The position numbers and the translations under genes are program-made. A DNA stretch of 9,950 nucleotides, from NCBI GenBank assembly GCA_037439705.1, contig JBBIVP010000072.1:1-9950 (forward strand). Reading direction: 5' to 3'. Of the stretch, positions 1 through 6,914 are shown in pieces; within the stretch, counting starts at the first letter, position 1, and each line of letters starts with the position of its first letter. Source of the stretch: JBBIVP01 sp037439705 [NCBI: bacterium] (GTDB lineage Bacteria > JBBIVP01). Under the pieces are notes generated by a model. The model worked only from the letters and a program-made list of their open reading frames with translations. It made no database searches and was not told the DNA's origin.

Positions 1-219
1 CCAACAATAATCCTTCATCCTCAAGTTTCCATTTATACAAATTTCACAATAAACTTTGAACCTGAAACAAAACTCATTTCAAGCACCTACAATTTAGCCT
101 ATGATAATCCATGCAGGTGCTGGGGGATAAGATTTACCTATTACAGAGACTATCAGGGATACTCCCGCTTTCTCTTCTCCTTTTACTTAACAGGCATTGG
201 CGAAATAAAAAGTTTGTAA
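1..219 (+). CDS. lptD: LptD/OstA-like LPS-assembly outer-membrane protein, C-terminal fragment
   Basis: The frame is open from the first base to TAA at 217-219, giving 72 residues of a protein that begins outside the window. The pattern is that of the end of an outer-membrane beta-barrel: alternating polar/hydrophobic strands rich in Tyr, Phe, Thr and Ser, a Cys-Arg-Cys-Trp element at residues 38-41, then strands containing IRFTYYRDYQG and FLFSFYLTGIGEI. LptD proteins typically end with a Cys followed by an aromatic residue, then a strand with a Y(E/R)R-like motif, then a closing strand with a (K/R)G(L/I)G element; this fragment follows that order. LptD forms the lipopolysaccharide translocon with LptE at the outer membrane. 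It converges with the malic enzyme gene, whose stop lies 66 bases away. The family call rests on eye recognition of a short tail; another barrel protein of the OstA/Imp type is possible. Confidence 0.6.
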   Translation, partial: PTIILHPQVSIYTNFTINFEPETKLISSTYNLAYDNPCRCWGIRFTYYRDYQGYSRFLFSFYLTGIGEIKSL

Positions 220-285
220 ACGCACATCCCCCTCTCTCATCATCACCATTTCATTTTTTATTCGTTCTTTAATTTTACTCAACTC

Positions 286-1632
286 TTATATATCCAATCC
301 GCTTGGAGATTTCTTTATCAAGCCAGTTTTCATAAAGAGAGAAACCTCCTTCCTTGCCCTCTTCATCATGGACTCTGCTCTCTCATAGAGTTCCTCTTTG
401 CTCAATTTCACCCTCGCAACTCCATCCTTTATTGCTTTCAACGCTACCCTTACCGCCTCTTCTACATAAGCCTTCCATTCCGACATTTTTGGAATTATGT
501 AATTTTCGCTTATTCCTTTTTTCTGAGCATATTCTGCAAGTGCATAAGCAGCCTCCACACACATATCATCAGTAATGGTTCTTCCCTTTACATCAAGAAC
601 ACCTCTAAAGATACCCGGAAATCCAAGTGAATTGTTAATCTGGTTTGGAAAATCTGACCTTCCAGTTGCCATTATTCTGGCACCTCCCTCTTTTGCTTCC
701 CAGGGCCATATTTCAGGAACCGGATTCGCACATGCAAAAACTATAGCATCTTTATTCATCTTTTTTATCCACTCTTTTTTCACTATATCTGGACCCGGTG
801 TAGACATCGCTATCAGCACATCCGCTCCTTCAAGGGCTTCTGGTAAACCTCCTACAACCTGCATTTCATTGGTTATCTGACACATCTCCCATTTTTCTTT
901 GTATTTTTCCTTCAAATCCTCCCTTCCCTTGTGGAGTGTTCCCTTTGAATCAAGCATAATTGTTTTTGAAGGGTCAACACCACCTTTAAAGAGAAGTCGG
1001 GCTATTGCTATGTTCGCCGCACCTGCACCGAGCATTGTCACCCTCACTTTATCTATTTTCTTTTTCACAATTTTTAAAGCATTTATAAGCCCTGCGAGGG
1101 TAACAGTTGCTGTTCCCTGCTGATCATCGTGCCAGACAGGAATTTCCATTTCTTTTCTTAATCTGTCCAGAATGTAAAAGCACTTTGGCTGTTCTATGTC
1201 TTCAAGGTTAATTCCCCCAAATGATGGCTCCATATACTTCACAGCCCTTATTATCTCATCTGCATCTGTTGTGGCAAGACAAACTGGAAAAGCATCCACT
1301 CCTCCGAGATATTTATAAAGGATTGCCTTTCCTTCCATAACAGGCATTGCCGCTTCCGGTCCTATATTTCCCAGCCCTAAAACCCTTGTGCCATCAGACA
1401 CAACCGCTACTATGTTGCCTCTGTTTGTAAGGTCAAAGGAGGCATCCTTAAATTTATGAATCTCCATGCACGCTGATGCTACCCCTGGTGTATACCATAT
1501 AGAAAAATCATCATAAGAACTTATCCTGCACTTCGGAACAATCTCTACTTTTCCAACATAGAACCTGTGCAGTTCCACCGATATTTTTTGAGGTCTTGTC
1601 GCCCTTTCAAGAAGTTTTTTTATGTCTTTCAT
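286..1632 (-). CDS. malic enzyme (malate dehydrogenase, oxaloacetate-decarboxylating)
   Basis: Predicted to convert L-malate to pyruvate and CO2 with reduction of NAD(P)+, in the cytoplasm. At 448 residues it matches the short bacterial malic enzymes without a phosphotransacetylase domain. The N-terminal malic domain shows WYTPGVA (catalytic Tyr47), MEGKAILYK (catalytic Lys102), the metal-binding pair Glu144-Asp145 in INLEDIEQP, and HDDQQGTA (168-175). The NAD-binding domain shows the dinucleotide motif GAGAAN (202-207), NPVPE (303-307) and [10 protein letters not shown] (325-334). All expected active-site motifs are present and the gene looks intact. The ATG start is supported by a GGAGG Shine-Dalgarno sequence five bases upstream (1638-1642 on the plus strand). 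It is read alone on the minus strand, downstream of the decayed MATE remnant. Cofactor preference (NAD or NADP) cannot be decided by eye. Confidence 0.95.
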   Translation of the reverse strand: MKDIKKLLERATRPQKISVELHRFYVGKVEIVPKCRISSYDDFSIWYTPGVASACMEIHKFKDASFDLTNRGNIVAVVSDGTRVLGLGNIGPEAAMPVMEGKAILYKYLGGVDAFPVCLATTDADEIIRAVKYMEPSFGGINLEDIEQPKCFYILDRLRKEMEIPVWHDDQQGTATVTLAGLINALKIVKKKIDKVRVTMLGAGAANIAIARLLFKGGVDPSKTIMLDSKGTLHKGREDLKEKYKEKWEMCQITNEMQVVGGLPEALEGADVLIAMSTPGPDIVKKEWIKKMNKDAIVFACANPVPEIWPWEAKEGGARIMATGRSDFPNQINNSLGFPGIFRGVLDVKGRTITDDMCVEAAYALAEYAQKKGISENYIIPKMSEWKAYVEEAVRVALKAIKDGVARVKLSKEELYERAESMMKRARKEVSLFMKTGLIKKSPSGLDI

Positions 1633-1658
1633 ATCTCCCTCCTTTTAATCTCTGGATT

Positions 1659-1687
1659 ATCATAATAAAAAGCGAGCGCTATAAAAA
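1659..1687 (-). promoter_or_regulatory. possible promoter of the malic enzyme gene
   Basis: On the minus strand a TATGAT -10-like hexamer (1664-1659) lies 17 bases downstream of a weak TTTTTA -35-like element (1687-1682). Transcription would start about 20 bases before the malic enzyme ATG, leaving room for its GGAGG ribosome site. The -35 match is poor and the region is very AT-rich, so chance matches are likely. A six-base palindrome, AGCGCT (1675-1680), sits in the spacer. Confidence 0.25.
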
Positions 1688-1763
1688 TTTGGAAACGCGT
1701 GCCCATTGATAAAAAAATTATTCCAAAAAATTTTAAATTCAAGAAAAATAGAAATTTTTAACT

Positions 1764-2162
1764 TTAAAGCCTTATCCTTGCCCATTTCATGGAAAGGAAG
1801 GAACTGCTTAAACTCACAGAAATCATATAAATTGCTCCTATGAAGGAAGCAGATGTTGCTGCAATACCTGCTCCCTTTGCTCCCATCTTTGGAAATCCTG
1901 CCTCTTCCGTTTTTTCCTCTCCAATCCTTCTCGCTACCACTGCCTGGGTACCCACTCCTATGGCATTAAAGAAACCCCCTATTACCCACAGGAAAATTAT
2001 TCCAACACCTACACCCGCAAGTGAACAAATTGCTTCTTCATTTGGCAATCTTACAAGAAATGCAGTATCAAGCAGATTTATAAGGGTCCGGGAAATGGTT
2101 GCAATAACAACCGGAGTTGCAAGAGAGATTATATCTTTTGAAATTTCCTTTTTAATGAACAT
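1764..2162 (-). pseudogene. MATE-family efflux transporter remnant (internally deleted and truncated)
   Basis: The 132-codon frame starts like a complete MATE (multidrug and toxic compound extrusion) exporter: a first membrane segment with LATPVVIATISRTLINLLDTAF (about residues 14-35), a second hydrophobic stretch (46-70), and the family signature around GTQAVVARRIGE (71-82). Right after EEA (86-88) comes GFPKMGAKGAGIAAT, which resembles the 'MGvkGAaiAT' element that normally lies about 80-100 residues further on, near the start of the sixth helix. The middle therefore seems to have been lost in frame at about residue 88. The frame then ends at an unrelated basic tail (MKWARIRL) and TAA, whereas family members have about 440-460 residues and 12 helices; the second half is absent from the 130 bases before malic enzyme. 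Only about three membrane segments remain. It is very unlikely to act as a transporter. The start ATG keeps the normal N terminus. The family call is firm; the deletion point is inferred. Confidence 0.75.
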
Positions 2163-2319
2163 CTTTAAACCTTAACACCTAAAATTCCTTTTTCAATAAA
2201 CACTATAAATTCCAGGGACAATAAAAAGAATTTTTCTTGAAATATAAATTGATAATAATAAGATGAAAAACAAAAGAAAAGTTTTATTAAAAAGAAACTG
2301 AACATTTAGAGGCGAGAAC
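2163..2319. other. divergent intergenic region between MATE remnant and folD
   Basis: About 157 AT-rich bases separate the start of the minus-strand MATE remnant from the plus-strand folD start. I see no convincing open frame, structured RNA or long inverted repeat here. It holds the possible folD promoter and the purine-rich folD ribosome site (AGAGGCGAG just before the ATG). It shows no recognisable glycine riboswitch, although glycine cleavage operons are often under such control in other bacteria. Confidence 0.5.
2237..2264 (+). promoter_or_regulatory. possible sigma-70-type promoter for the folD-gcv operon
   Basis: TTGAAA (2237-2242, five of six bases of the -35 consensus) is followed after 16 bases by TAAGAT (2259-2264, four of six bases of the -10 consensus). 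This would give a leader of roughly 50 bases before the folD ATG. The position upstream of the first gene of the packed operon fits, but the area is nearly all A/T and such matches arise easily by chance. Confidence 0.35.
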
Positions 2320-3177
2320 ATGGAAAAATTGATGGATGGAAAAGCATTGTCTCAGAAAATAAGGGAGAGCCTTAAGGAAGAAGTTTCAGAAATTAAAAAA
2401 GAACTCGGAAGACCACCCGGTCTTGTGGTTTTCCTTGTCGGAAATAATGAAGCATCAAAGATATATGTAAGAAACAAAGCAAAGGCGTCTGAAGAAGTTG
2501 GTATAAACTCTACAACAAAGCACCTCCCACAGGAAATATCCGAAGAGGAACTCTTAAAAATGATTGATGAGGCAAACAGAAATAAGAATGTGGATGGAAT
2601 TCTCGTTCAACTTCCCCTCCCGGAGCATATAAATGAGAACAGAATCATAGAGAGTATAGACCCATCAAAGGATGTAGATGGATTTCATCCCTATAATATG
2701 GGTCTCCTTCTTGAAGGAAGGGCAAGACTTATAGCATGCACTCCACTTGGAATAATGAAACTCCTTGAGCATTACAATGTGGAAATAAAAGGCAAAAACT
2801 GTGTTGTAGTAGGAAGAAGTAATATAGTTGGCAAACCAACTGCTATACTTTTGATGCACAATCACGGCACGGTTACTATATGCCATTCAAGAACAAAGGA
2901 CCTTCCAGAAAAGGTTTCAGTGGCAGATATCCTTGTTGCTGCAATGGGAAAACCACACTACATAAAGGGAGAATGGATAAAAGAGGGAAGCGTGGTAATT
3001 GATGTGGGAATCACGAGAACCCCCGAGGGTTTAAGAGGGGATGTGGAGTTTGAAAAGGCGAAGGATAGGGCATCGTTGATTACACCTGTTCCGGGAGGAG
3101 TTGGTCCTATGACAATCGCTATGCTTCTTTCCAATACCATAACCGCTGCAAGGATGAGACTTGAGGAAAGAAAATAA
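2320..3177 (+). CDS. folD: bifunctional methylenetetrahydrofolate dehydrogenase / methenyltetrahydrofolate cyclohydrolase
   Basis: FolD interconverts 5,10-methylene-THF, 5,10-methenyl-THF and 10-formyl-THF, using NAD(P)+ in the dehydrogenase step, in the cytoplasm. The 285-residue length is typical. Visible motifs are the catalytic SKIYVRNK element (Ser46, Tyr49, Lys53), the substrate-site stretches VDGILVQLPLP (91-101) and KDVDGFHP (117-124), the Rossmann motif VVVGRSNIVGKP (162-173), ICHSRT (187-192), VIDVGI (226-231) and the C-terminal signature TPVPGGVGPMT (255-265). No key residue appears to be missing. It is the first gene of the one-carbon operon, and gcvT starts three bases after its stop, so the methylene-THF made by glycine cleavage can pass straight to FolD chemistry. 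The start follows a purine-rich AGAGGCGAG site. Confidence 0.97.
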   Translation: MEKLMDGKALSQKIRESLKEEVSEIKKELGRPPGLVVFLVGNNEASKIYVRNKAKASEEVGINSTTKHLPQEISEEELLKMIDEANRNKNVDGILVQLPLPEHINENRIIESIDPSKDVDGFHPYNMGLLLEGRARLIACTPLGIMKLLEHYNVEIKGKNCVVVGRSNIVGKPTAILLMHNHGTVTICHSRTKDLPEKVSVADILVAAMGKPHYIKGEWIKEGSVVIDVGITRTPEGLRGDVEFEKAKDRASLITPVPGGVGPMTIAMLLSNTITAARMRLEERK

Positions 3178-3180
3178 TCA

Positions 3181-4263
3181 ATGGAAACAGGTCTAAAAAG
3201 GACCCGACTTTTTGAAAATCACCTGAAACTGAATGTAAAAATGGTGCCTTTCGCAGGATGGGAAATGCCACTTTTTTACAGGGGCATCCTTGAAGAGACA
3301 TTAGCGGTGAGAGAAAAGGCTGGAATTTTTGATGTTTCTCATATGGGAGAAATTATGGTTGAGGGCGATTCAGCGGTTGATTTTCTTGAGAGAGTTTTAT
3401 CAAATACAGTTCATACCCTTAAACCCTTCAAAGCAAGATACAGCTTTCTTCTTGATGAAAACGGAGGTTTTATAGATGACCTCATAGTTTACAGACTTTC
3501 TGAAAAAAAGTTTATTTTATGTGTAAATGCAATAAATACAGAGAAGGATTTCAACTGGCTGATTGACCACAGAAAAGGGGATGTAAAAATTGCAAATCTA
3601 ACTTTACTTTACAGTCTTATTTCTTTACAGGGAAAGGATGCTGAAAAGATAATTCAGATTATGTTCAACAAACCTGAAATTTTGGGACTGACCTTTTATT
3701 CATTCTTCATTTTAGAAGATAAGGAATTTCCAACAATAATATCAAGAACAGGCTATACTGGAGAGGATGGATTTGAAGTGTTTTATCCTCGTGAGAATCC
3801 TGAATCCATATGGGAAAGGGCAATTGAACTCGGAGCAGTTCCCTGTGGACTTGGGGCGAGAGATACATTGAGAATTGAAGCCTGTTATCCGCTTTACGGA
3901 CACGAAATTACAGAAAAAAACACTCCTCTTGAAGCTGAACTCACAAGATTTGTTGATATGAAAAAGGATTTCATAGGCAAGGACGCACTTTTGAAAAGAA
4001 AACCATCTGAAAAACTTGTAGCCTTCAAACTCAAAACAAGAAATGTTCCAAGGGAGGAAAATCCCATTTTTTATGATAAAGAACTGGCAGGAAAAGTTAC
4101 GAGTGGAACATTTTCACCAGTTTTGAAGTGTGGAATAGGAATGGGGTATATAAAAAGAGAATTCAATGAAAAAGATATATTCTTGGAGGTGAGGGAAAAG
4201 AAGGTGGAAGGAGAAATTGTCAATCCACCATTTGTCCCATATAAAGTAAAGAGAGGAGGCTAA
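3181..4263 (+). CDS. gcvT: glycine cleavage system T protein (aminomethyltransferase)
   Basis: GcvT takes the aminomethyl group from the lipoyl arm of H protein and transfers its carbon to tetrahydrofolate, giving 5,10-methylene-THF and ammonia. The 360 residues are the usual length. The N-terminal folate-binding part shows VPFAGWEMPL (22-31), AGIFDVSHMGE (47-57) and GGFIDDLIVYR (95-105) with the catalytic-region Asp99-Asp100; further on are RTGYTGEDGFEVF (189-201), CGLGARDTLRIEA (222-234) and PLYGHEI (237-243), followed by the C-terminal barrel with FIGKDAL (264-270). The ATG lies three bases after the folD stop. The nearest ribosome site (GAGG, 3163-3166) is inside the end of folD and rather far away, which suggests translational coupling. 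The gene looks intact. Confidence 0.97.
   Translation: METGLKRTRLFENHLKLNVKMVPFAGWEMPLFYRGILEETLAVREKAGIFDVSHMGEIMVEGDSAVDFLERVLSNTVHTLKPFKARYSFLLDENGGFIDDLIVYRLSEKKFILCVNAINTEKDFNWLIDHRKGDVKIANLTLLYSLISLQGKDAEKIIQIMFNKPEILGLTFYSFFILEDKEFPTIISRTGYTGEDGFEVFYPRENPESIWERAIELGAVPCGLGARDTLRIEACYPLYGHEITEKNTPLEAELTRFVDMKKDFIGKDALLKRKPSEKLVAFKLKTRNVPREENPIFYDKELAGKVTSGTFSPVLKCGIGMGYIKREFNEKDIFLEVREKKVEGEIVNPPFVPYKVKRGG
4254..4259 (+). promoter_or_regulatory. strong Shine-Dalgarno site of gcvH
   Basis: AGGAGG lies inside the last codons of gcvT, six bases before the gcvH ATG. It is the strongest ribosome site inside the folD-gcv operon and would suit high expression of H protein, the shuttle carrier that contacts all the other subunits. 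Confidence 0.7.
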
Positions 4264-4265
4264 AA

Positions 4266-4655
4266 ATGAATGTGCCAAAGGAACTTTTTTACACAAAAGA
4301 ACACGAATGGGCAAAAATTGAAGGCGAAATAGCAACAGTAGGAATAACTGACCATGCCCAGCATCAGCTGGGAGATATCGTTTATGTTGAACTCATTGAA
4401 CCAGGTAAAGAGGTTAAGCAGATGGAAAAAATAGGGGTTGTGGAATCCGTCAAAGCAGTAAGTGAAATTTATTCACCACTTTCGGGAGAGGTTCTGGAAA
4501 CTAATGAAACTTTAAAAGAACATCCTGAATATATAAATCAGGACCCGTACGGAAAGGGATGGATGATAAAATTGAAAATAAAGGATATTTCCGAGACAAA
4601 TAATTTGATGAAGGCGGAGGAATACGGAAATTATGTGAAAGAGGAAAGCAAATGA
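4266..4655 (+). CDS. gcvH: glycine cleavage system H protein (lipoyl carrier)
   Basis: GcvH carries the aminomethyl intermediate on a lipoylated lysine between the P, T and L proteins. The 129 residues are typical. Motifs are YTKEHEWAK (9-17), VGITDHAQHQLGDIVYVELP-like sequence at 25-44, and the lipoylation site GVVESVKAVSEIYSP (57-71) with Lys63 as the modified residue; NQDPYGKGWM (91-100) is also characteristic. The start follows gcvT by two bases with a strong AGGAGG ribosome site. Its TGA stop overlaps the ATG of gcvPA in an ATGA junction, evidence that TGA is a normal stop in this genome. No lipoate ligase or lipoyl synthase gene is in the window. Confidence 0.97.
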   Translation: MNVPKELFYTKEHEWAKIEGEIATVGITDHAQHQLGDIVYVELIEPGKEVKQMEKIGVVESVKAVSEIYSPLSGEVLETNETLKEHPEYINQDPYGKGWMIKLKIKDISETNNLMKAEEYGNYVKEESK

Positions 4656-5944
4656 ATCCATACATTCCACACTCAGAAAAAGATATAAAAGAGATGCTTG
4701 AGGAGATAGGAGTTTCGGAAATCTCTGAACTCTTCTCAGATATTCCTGAAAAATACCGCTATTCCAAAATAAACCTTCCCCAACCAATGGAAGAATATGA
4801 ACTTTTCAGGTTTTTTGAAGAACTTTCAGAAAAAAATATCACATTAAAAAAGATGAAAGGTTTTCTGGGCGGCGGTATCTACTGGCATTATATCCCTGCT
4901 GTTGTGCGCCATATCATTGGAAGGAGCGAATTCTATACCGCTTATACACCATATCAACATGAGGCAAGTCAGGGAACACTTCAGGCTATATTTGAATATC
5001 AAACCACAGTCTGTGAACTTTTCAGTATGGATGTGGCAAATGCCTCTATGTATGATGGCTCAACAGCCCTTGCAGAAGCATGTCTTATGACAATGAGAAT
5101 TACAGGAAGGGATAAAATTGTGATTTCAAGAGCCCTCCATCCGGAATACAGAGAAGTGGTGAAAACTTATGTGGGAGAAGAAAGGGTTTTTGAACTCCCT
5201 TTTGACCAAAAAACTGGAATGACAGAGTTCGTAAATGTAGATTTTCCAGCCTGCATTATCCTTCAGAATCCAAATTTCTTCGGGGTTATTGAAGACCTTG
5301 AAAAGATGAGAAAATTCTGTGATGAAACAGGCGGAAAAATGGTGGTATGTGTTACCGAACCCCTTTCGCTTGGAATTCTTGCTCCTCCAGGTGATTTTGG
5401 ATGCGACATAGCAGTAGGAGAAGGACAATCCTTATGCCTCCCTCCCGCCTTTTCAGGTCCTCATCTGGGGCTTTTCGCCTGTAAAAAGGAATATGTAAGG
5501 CACATGCCGGGAAGACTTGTAGGAGAAACAACGGATTTAGATGGGAAGAAAGGGTATGTCCTCACACTCTCCACGAGAGAACAGCACATAAGGAGGGAAA
5601 AGGCAACATCCAATATATGCACAAATTCTGGACTCAACGCAATTGCCTTTGCAGTTGCTCTTTCATACCTTGGAGGCGATGGTCTTAAAAATCTTGCAAT
5701 TTTAAATTTTTCAAAAGCACATTATTTTTATGACCTCTTGACTAAATCAAAGGTTGCAGAAGGTGTATTTACGGGTAGTTTTTTCAACGAATTTGTGGTC
5801 CGCTTCAAAAAAATTCCTGACAATTTTTCATCAGGAATAATGCTTGAAAGATGGTATGAAGAAATGAAAAACTGTGTTTTGTTTGCAGTGACAGAATTGA
5901 ATACAAAAGAAGAGATGCAGGAATTACTGGAAGAAATTAAATGA
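4652..5944 (+). CDS. gcvPA: glycine dehydrogenase (decarboxylating) subunit 1, GcvP alpha chain
   Basis: This is the N-terminal half of the split P protein, which forms an alpha2-beta2 enzyme with GcvPB, decarboxylates glycine and loads the aminomethyl group onto H protein. Its 430 residues are close to the usual 440-450. Recognisable motifs are YIPHSEKDI at the N terminus (4-12), a GGGIYWHYIPAVVRHI stretch (73-88), TAYTPYQHEASQGTLQ (96-111), ANASMYDGSTALAEA (130-144), the FSGPHLG element (267-273), MPGRLVG (284-290) and the REQHIRREKATSNICT region (310-325). The fold is that of a PLP aminotransferase, but the alpha chain lacks the PLP lysine, which belongs to GcvPB. It overlaps gcvH and the next gene by ATGA junctions. 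The normal partner gcvPB is not downstream in this window. Confidence 0.95.
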   Translation: MNPYIPHSEKDIKEMLEEIGVSEISELFSDIPEKYRYSKINLPQPMEEYELFRFFEELSEKNITLKKMKGFLGGGIYWHYIPAVVRHIIGRSEFYTAYTPYQHEASQGTLQAIFEYQTTVCELFSMDVANASMYDGSTALAEACLMTMRITGRDKIVISRALHPEYREVVKTYVGEERVFELPFDQKTGMTEFVNVDFPACIILQNPNFFGVIEDLEKMRKFCDETGGKMVVCVTEPLSLGILAPPGDFGCDIAVGEGQSLCLPPAFSGPHLGLFACKKEYVRHMPGRLVGETTDLDGKKGYVLTLSTREQHIRREKATSNICTNSGLNAIAFAVALSYLGGDGLKNLAILNFSKAHYFYDLLTKSKVAEGVFTGSFFNEFVVRFKKIPDNFSSGIMLERWYEEMKNCVLFAVTELNTKEEMQELLEEIK

Positions 5945-6822
5945 AATCCTCTCCGGAATGTGTTTTATGTTTCATAAAAGACCTTTATGGAGCAATTGAA
6001 TCCCTTCAGTTAGATGAAAGCCTTTCAAAAGAAATAATTGAAGAAGGATTGACTTTTCTTTCCCAGAATATAAACAGATGGGAACTCCCTTCTTTTTACA
6101 TCACCCACCTTCACCGGATATTGAAAAGAAAAGCAAAAATTCCTTTTCCATTTGAAGAGATGAGAAAAAAGACAAACGAAATATGCCTTGAAATTCTAAA
6201 AGACATTGAGAACGATATGAAACACCTTTCAGACGAAGAAAGGATGAAAAATTCAATAAAATGGGCTATTGCAGGGAACCATCTTGATTTTAGAACCGCA
6301 GGAAGGGGATACAAAGATGTTAAAAATTTAAAGAAAGAACTTATGAATGAAGTAGAAGGAAAAATTCATGTTGACGATATTGAAAAATTTCTGCAAATTT
6401 CTTTTTCCCGTGTTCTTTACATACATGATAATGTAGGGGAAATAGTTCTGGACATTCCTTTTATAAAAGAACTCAGTAAGAAAGGAGCAAAGGTATTTTC
6501 CGCATTAAGGGGAGGACCGATAACCAGTGATGCCACGGTTGAGGACGGGTTGGCAGTTGGGCTTGCAAACTATGCTGAAATAGTTGAAGCCTGTCCGGAT
6601 ACCCTTGGAATCTCATGGGAGGAGATGACCCCTTATATGAAAAAATTAATAAATGAGGTGGATCTCATTGTTTCAAAGGGTCAAGCAAATTACTATGTTC
6701 TTATTTCCCATAAAAACTCAATTAAACCCCCCATATTTTTCCTGTTGAAGACAAAATGTTCCTATATATCAAAGAGTTTCGGTTTCTCTGAAAAAAGCAT
6801 AAATGTAGCGAAACTCATTTAA
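5941..6822 (+). CDS. DUF89 / ARMT1-like family protein, predicted metal-dependent damage-control phosphatase
   Basis: The 293-residue protein matches the DUF89 family by an N-terminal CxxC (Cys7, Cys10), KWAIAGNHLDF (107-117, like the family's 'AANxxDFG' element), HDNVGEIVLD (162-171) with likely metal ligands Asp163 and Asn164, RGGPITSDATVED (190-202) with Asp197, and SKGQANYY (245-252); a KTKC element (270-273) follows. Family members hydrolyse phosphate from damaged or excess phosphometabolites such as sugar phosphates and 4'-phosphopantetheine derivatives, and bacterial/archaeal members carry the CxxC. The family 'GGPxxND' motif has Ser instead of Asn here. The start overlaps the gcvPA stop (ATGA), so the two are probably co-translated, although the ribosome site is weak. 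Its substrate is unknown; operon position suggests a link to glycine or folate metabolism, but that is inference. Confidence 0.85.
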   Translation: MKSSPECVLCFIKDLYGAIESLQLDESLSKEIIEEGLTFLSQNINRWELPSFYITHLHRILKRKAKIPFPFEEMRKKTNEICLEILKDIENDMKHLSDEERMKNSIKWAIAGNHLDFRTAGRGYKDVKNLKKELMNEVEGKIHVDDIEKFLQISFSRVLYIHDNVGEIVLDIPFIKELSKKGAKVFSALRGGPITSDATVEDGLAVGLANYAEIVEACPDTLGISWEEMTPYMKKLINEVDLIVSKGQANYYVLISHKNSIKPPIFFLLKTKCSYISKSFGFSEKSINVAKLI

Positions 6823-6914
6823 AACTCTCTGCCCTCCTCCCCTTCAAAGTGAACCGCATGTAGATTTACCTTACCTTCTTGAATAACTTTTAAAAAAGGT
6901 ATATCTTATTAACC
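6823..6914. other. short gap between the one-carbon operon and rimP
   Basis: The first half is pyrimidine-rich (CTCTCTGCCCTCCTCCCC), without the hairpin-plus-T-tract of an intrinsic terminator. The second half is AT-rich and holds the possible rimP promoter. No gene or structured RNA is visible. Confidence 0.4.
6879..6907 (+). promoter_or_regulatory. possible promoter of rimP-nusA-infB
   Basis: TTGAAT (6879-6884) is followed after 17 bases by TATCTT (6902-6907); TATATC (6900-6905) with a 15-base spacer is an alternative. Either would place transcription initiation within a few bases of the rimP ATG at 6915, so the transcript might be nearly leaderless. The only Shine-Dalgarno-like run, AAGG (6896-6899), is 15 bases from the ATG. 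Confidence 0.3.

Noticed and set aside
220-285. Bidirectional terminator between the lptD end and the malic enzyme end
   Set aside because: A terminator is expected between convergent genes, but I could not find an inverted repeat longer than four base pairs (GTTT/AAAC at about 212-221) with a T tract.
354-1123. Plus-strand open frames across the malic enzyme gene
   Set aside because: They are antisense to a fully conserved enzyme, have no recognisable motifs, and their Ser/Pro/Phe/Leu-rich content reflects the complementary strand.
1840-2175. Plus-strand 111-codon frame opposite the MATE remnant
   Set aside because: The minus strand gives a clear MATE N-terminal pattern; the opposite frame shows no family features and no good ribosome site.
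2163-2319. Glycine riboswitch upstream of folD-gcvT
   Set aside because: The leader is short, nearly all A/T, and lacks paired GC-containing stems or the conserved core of a glycine aptamer.
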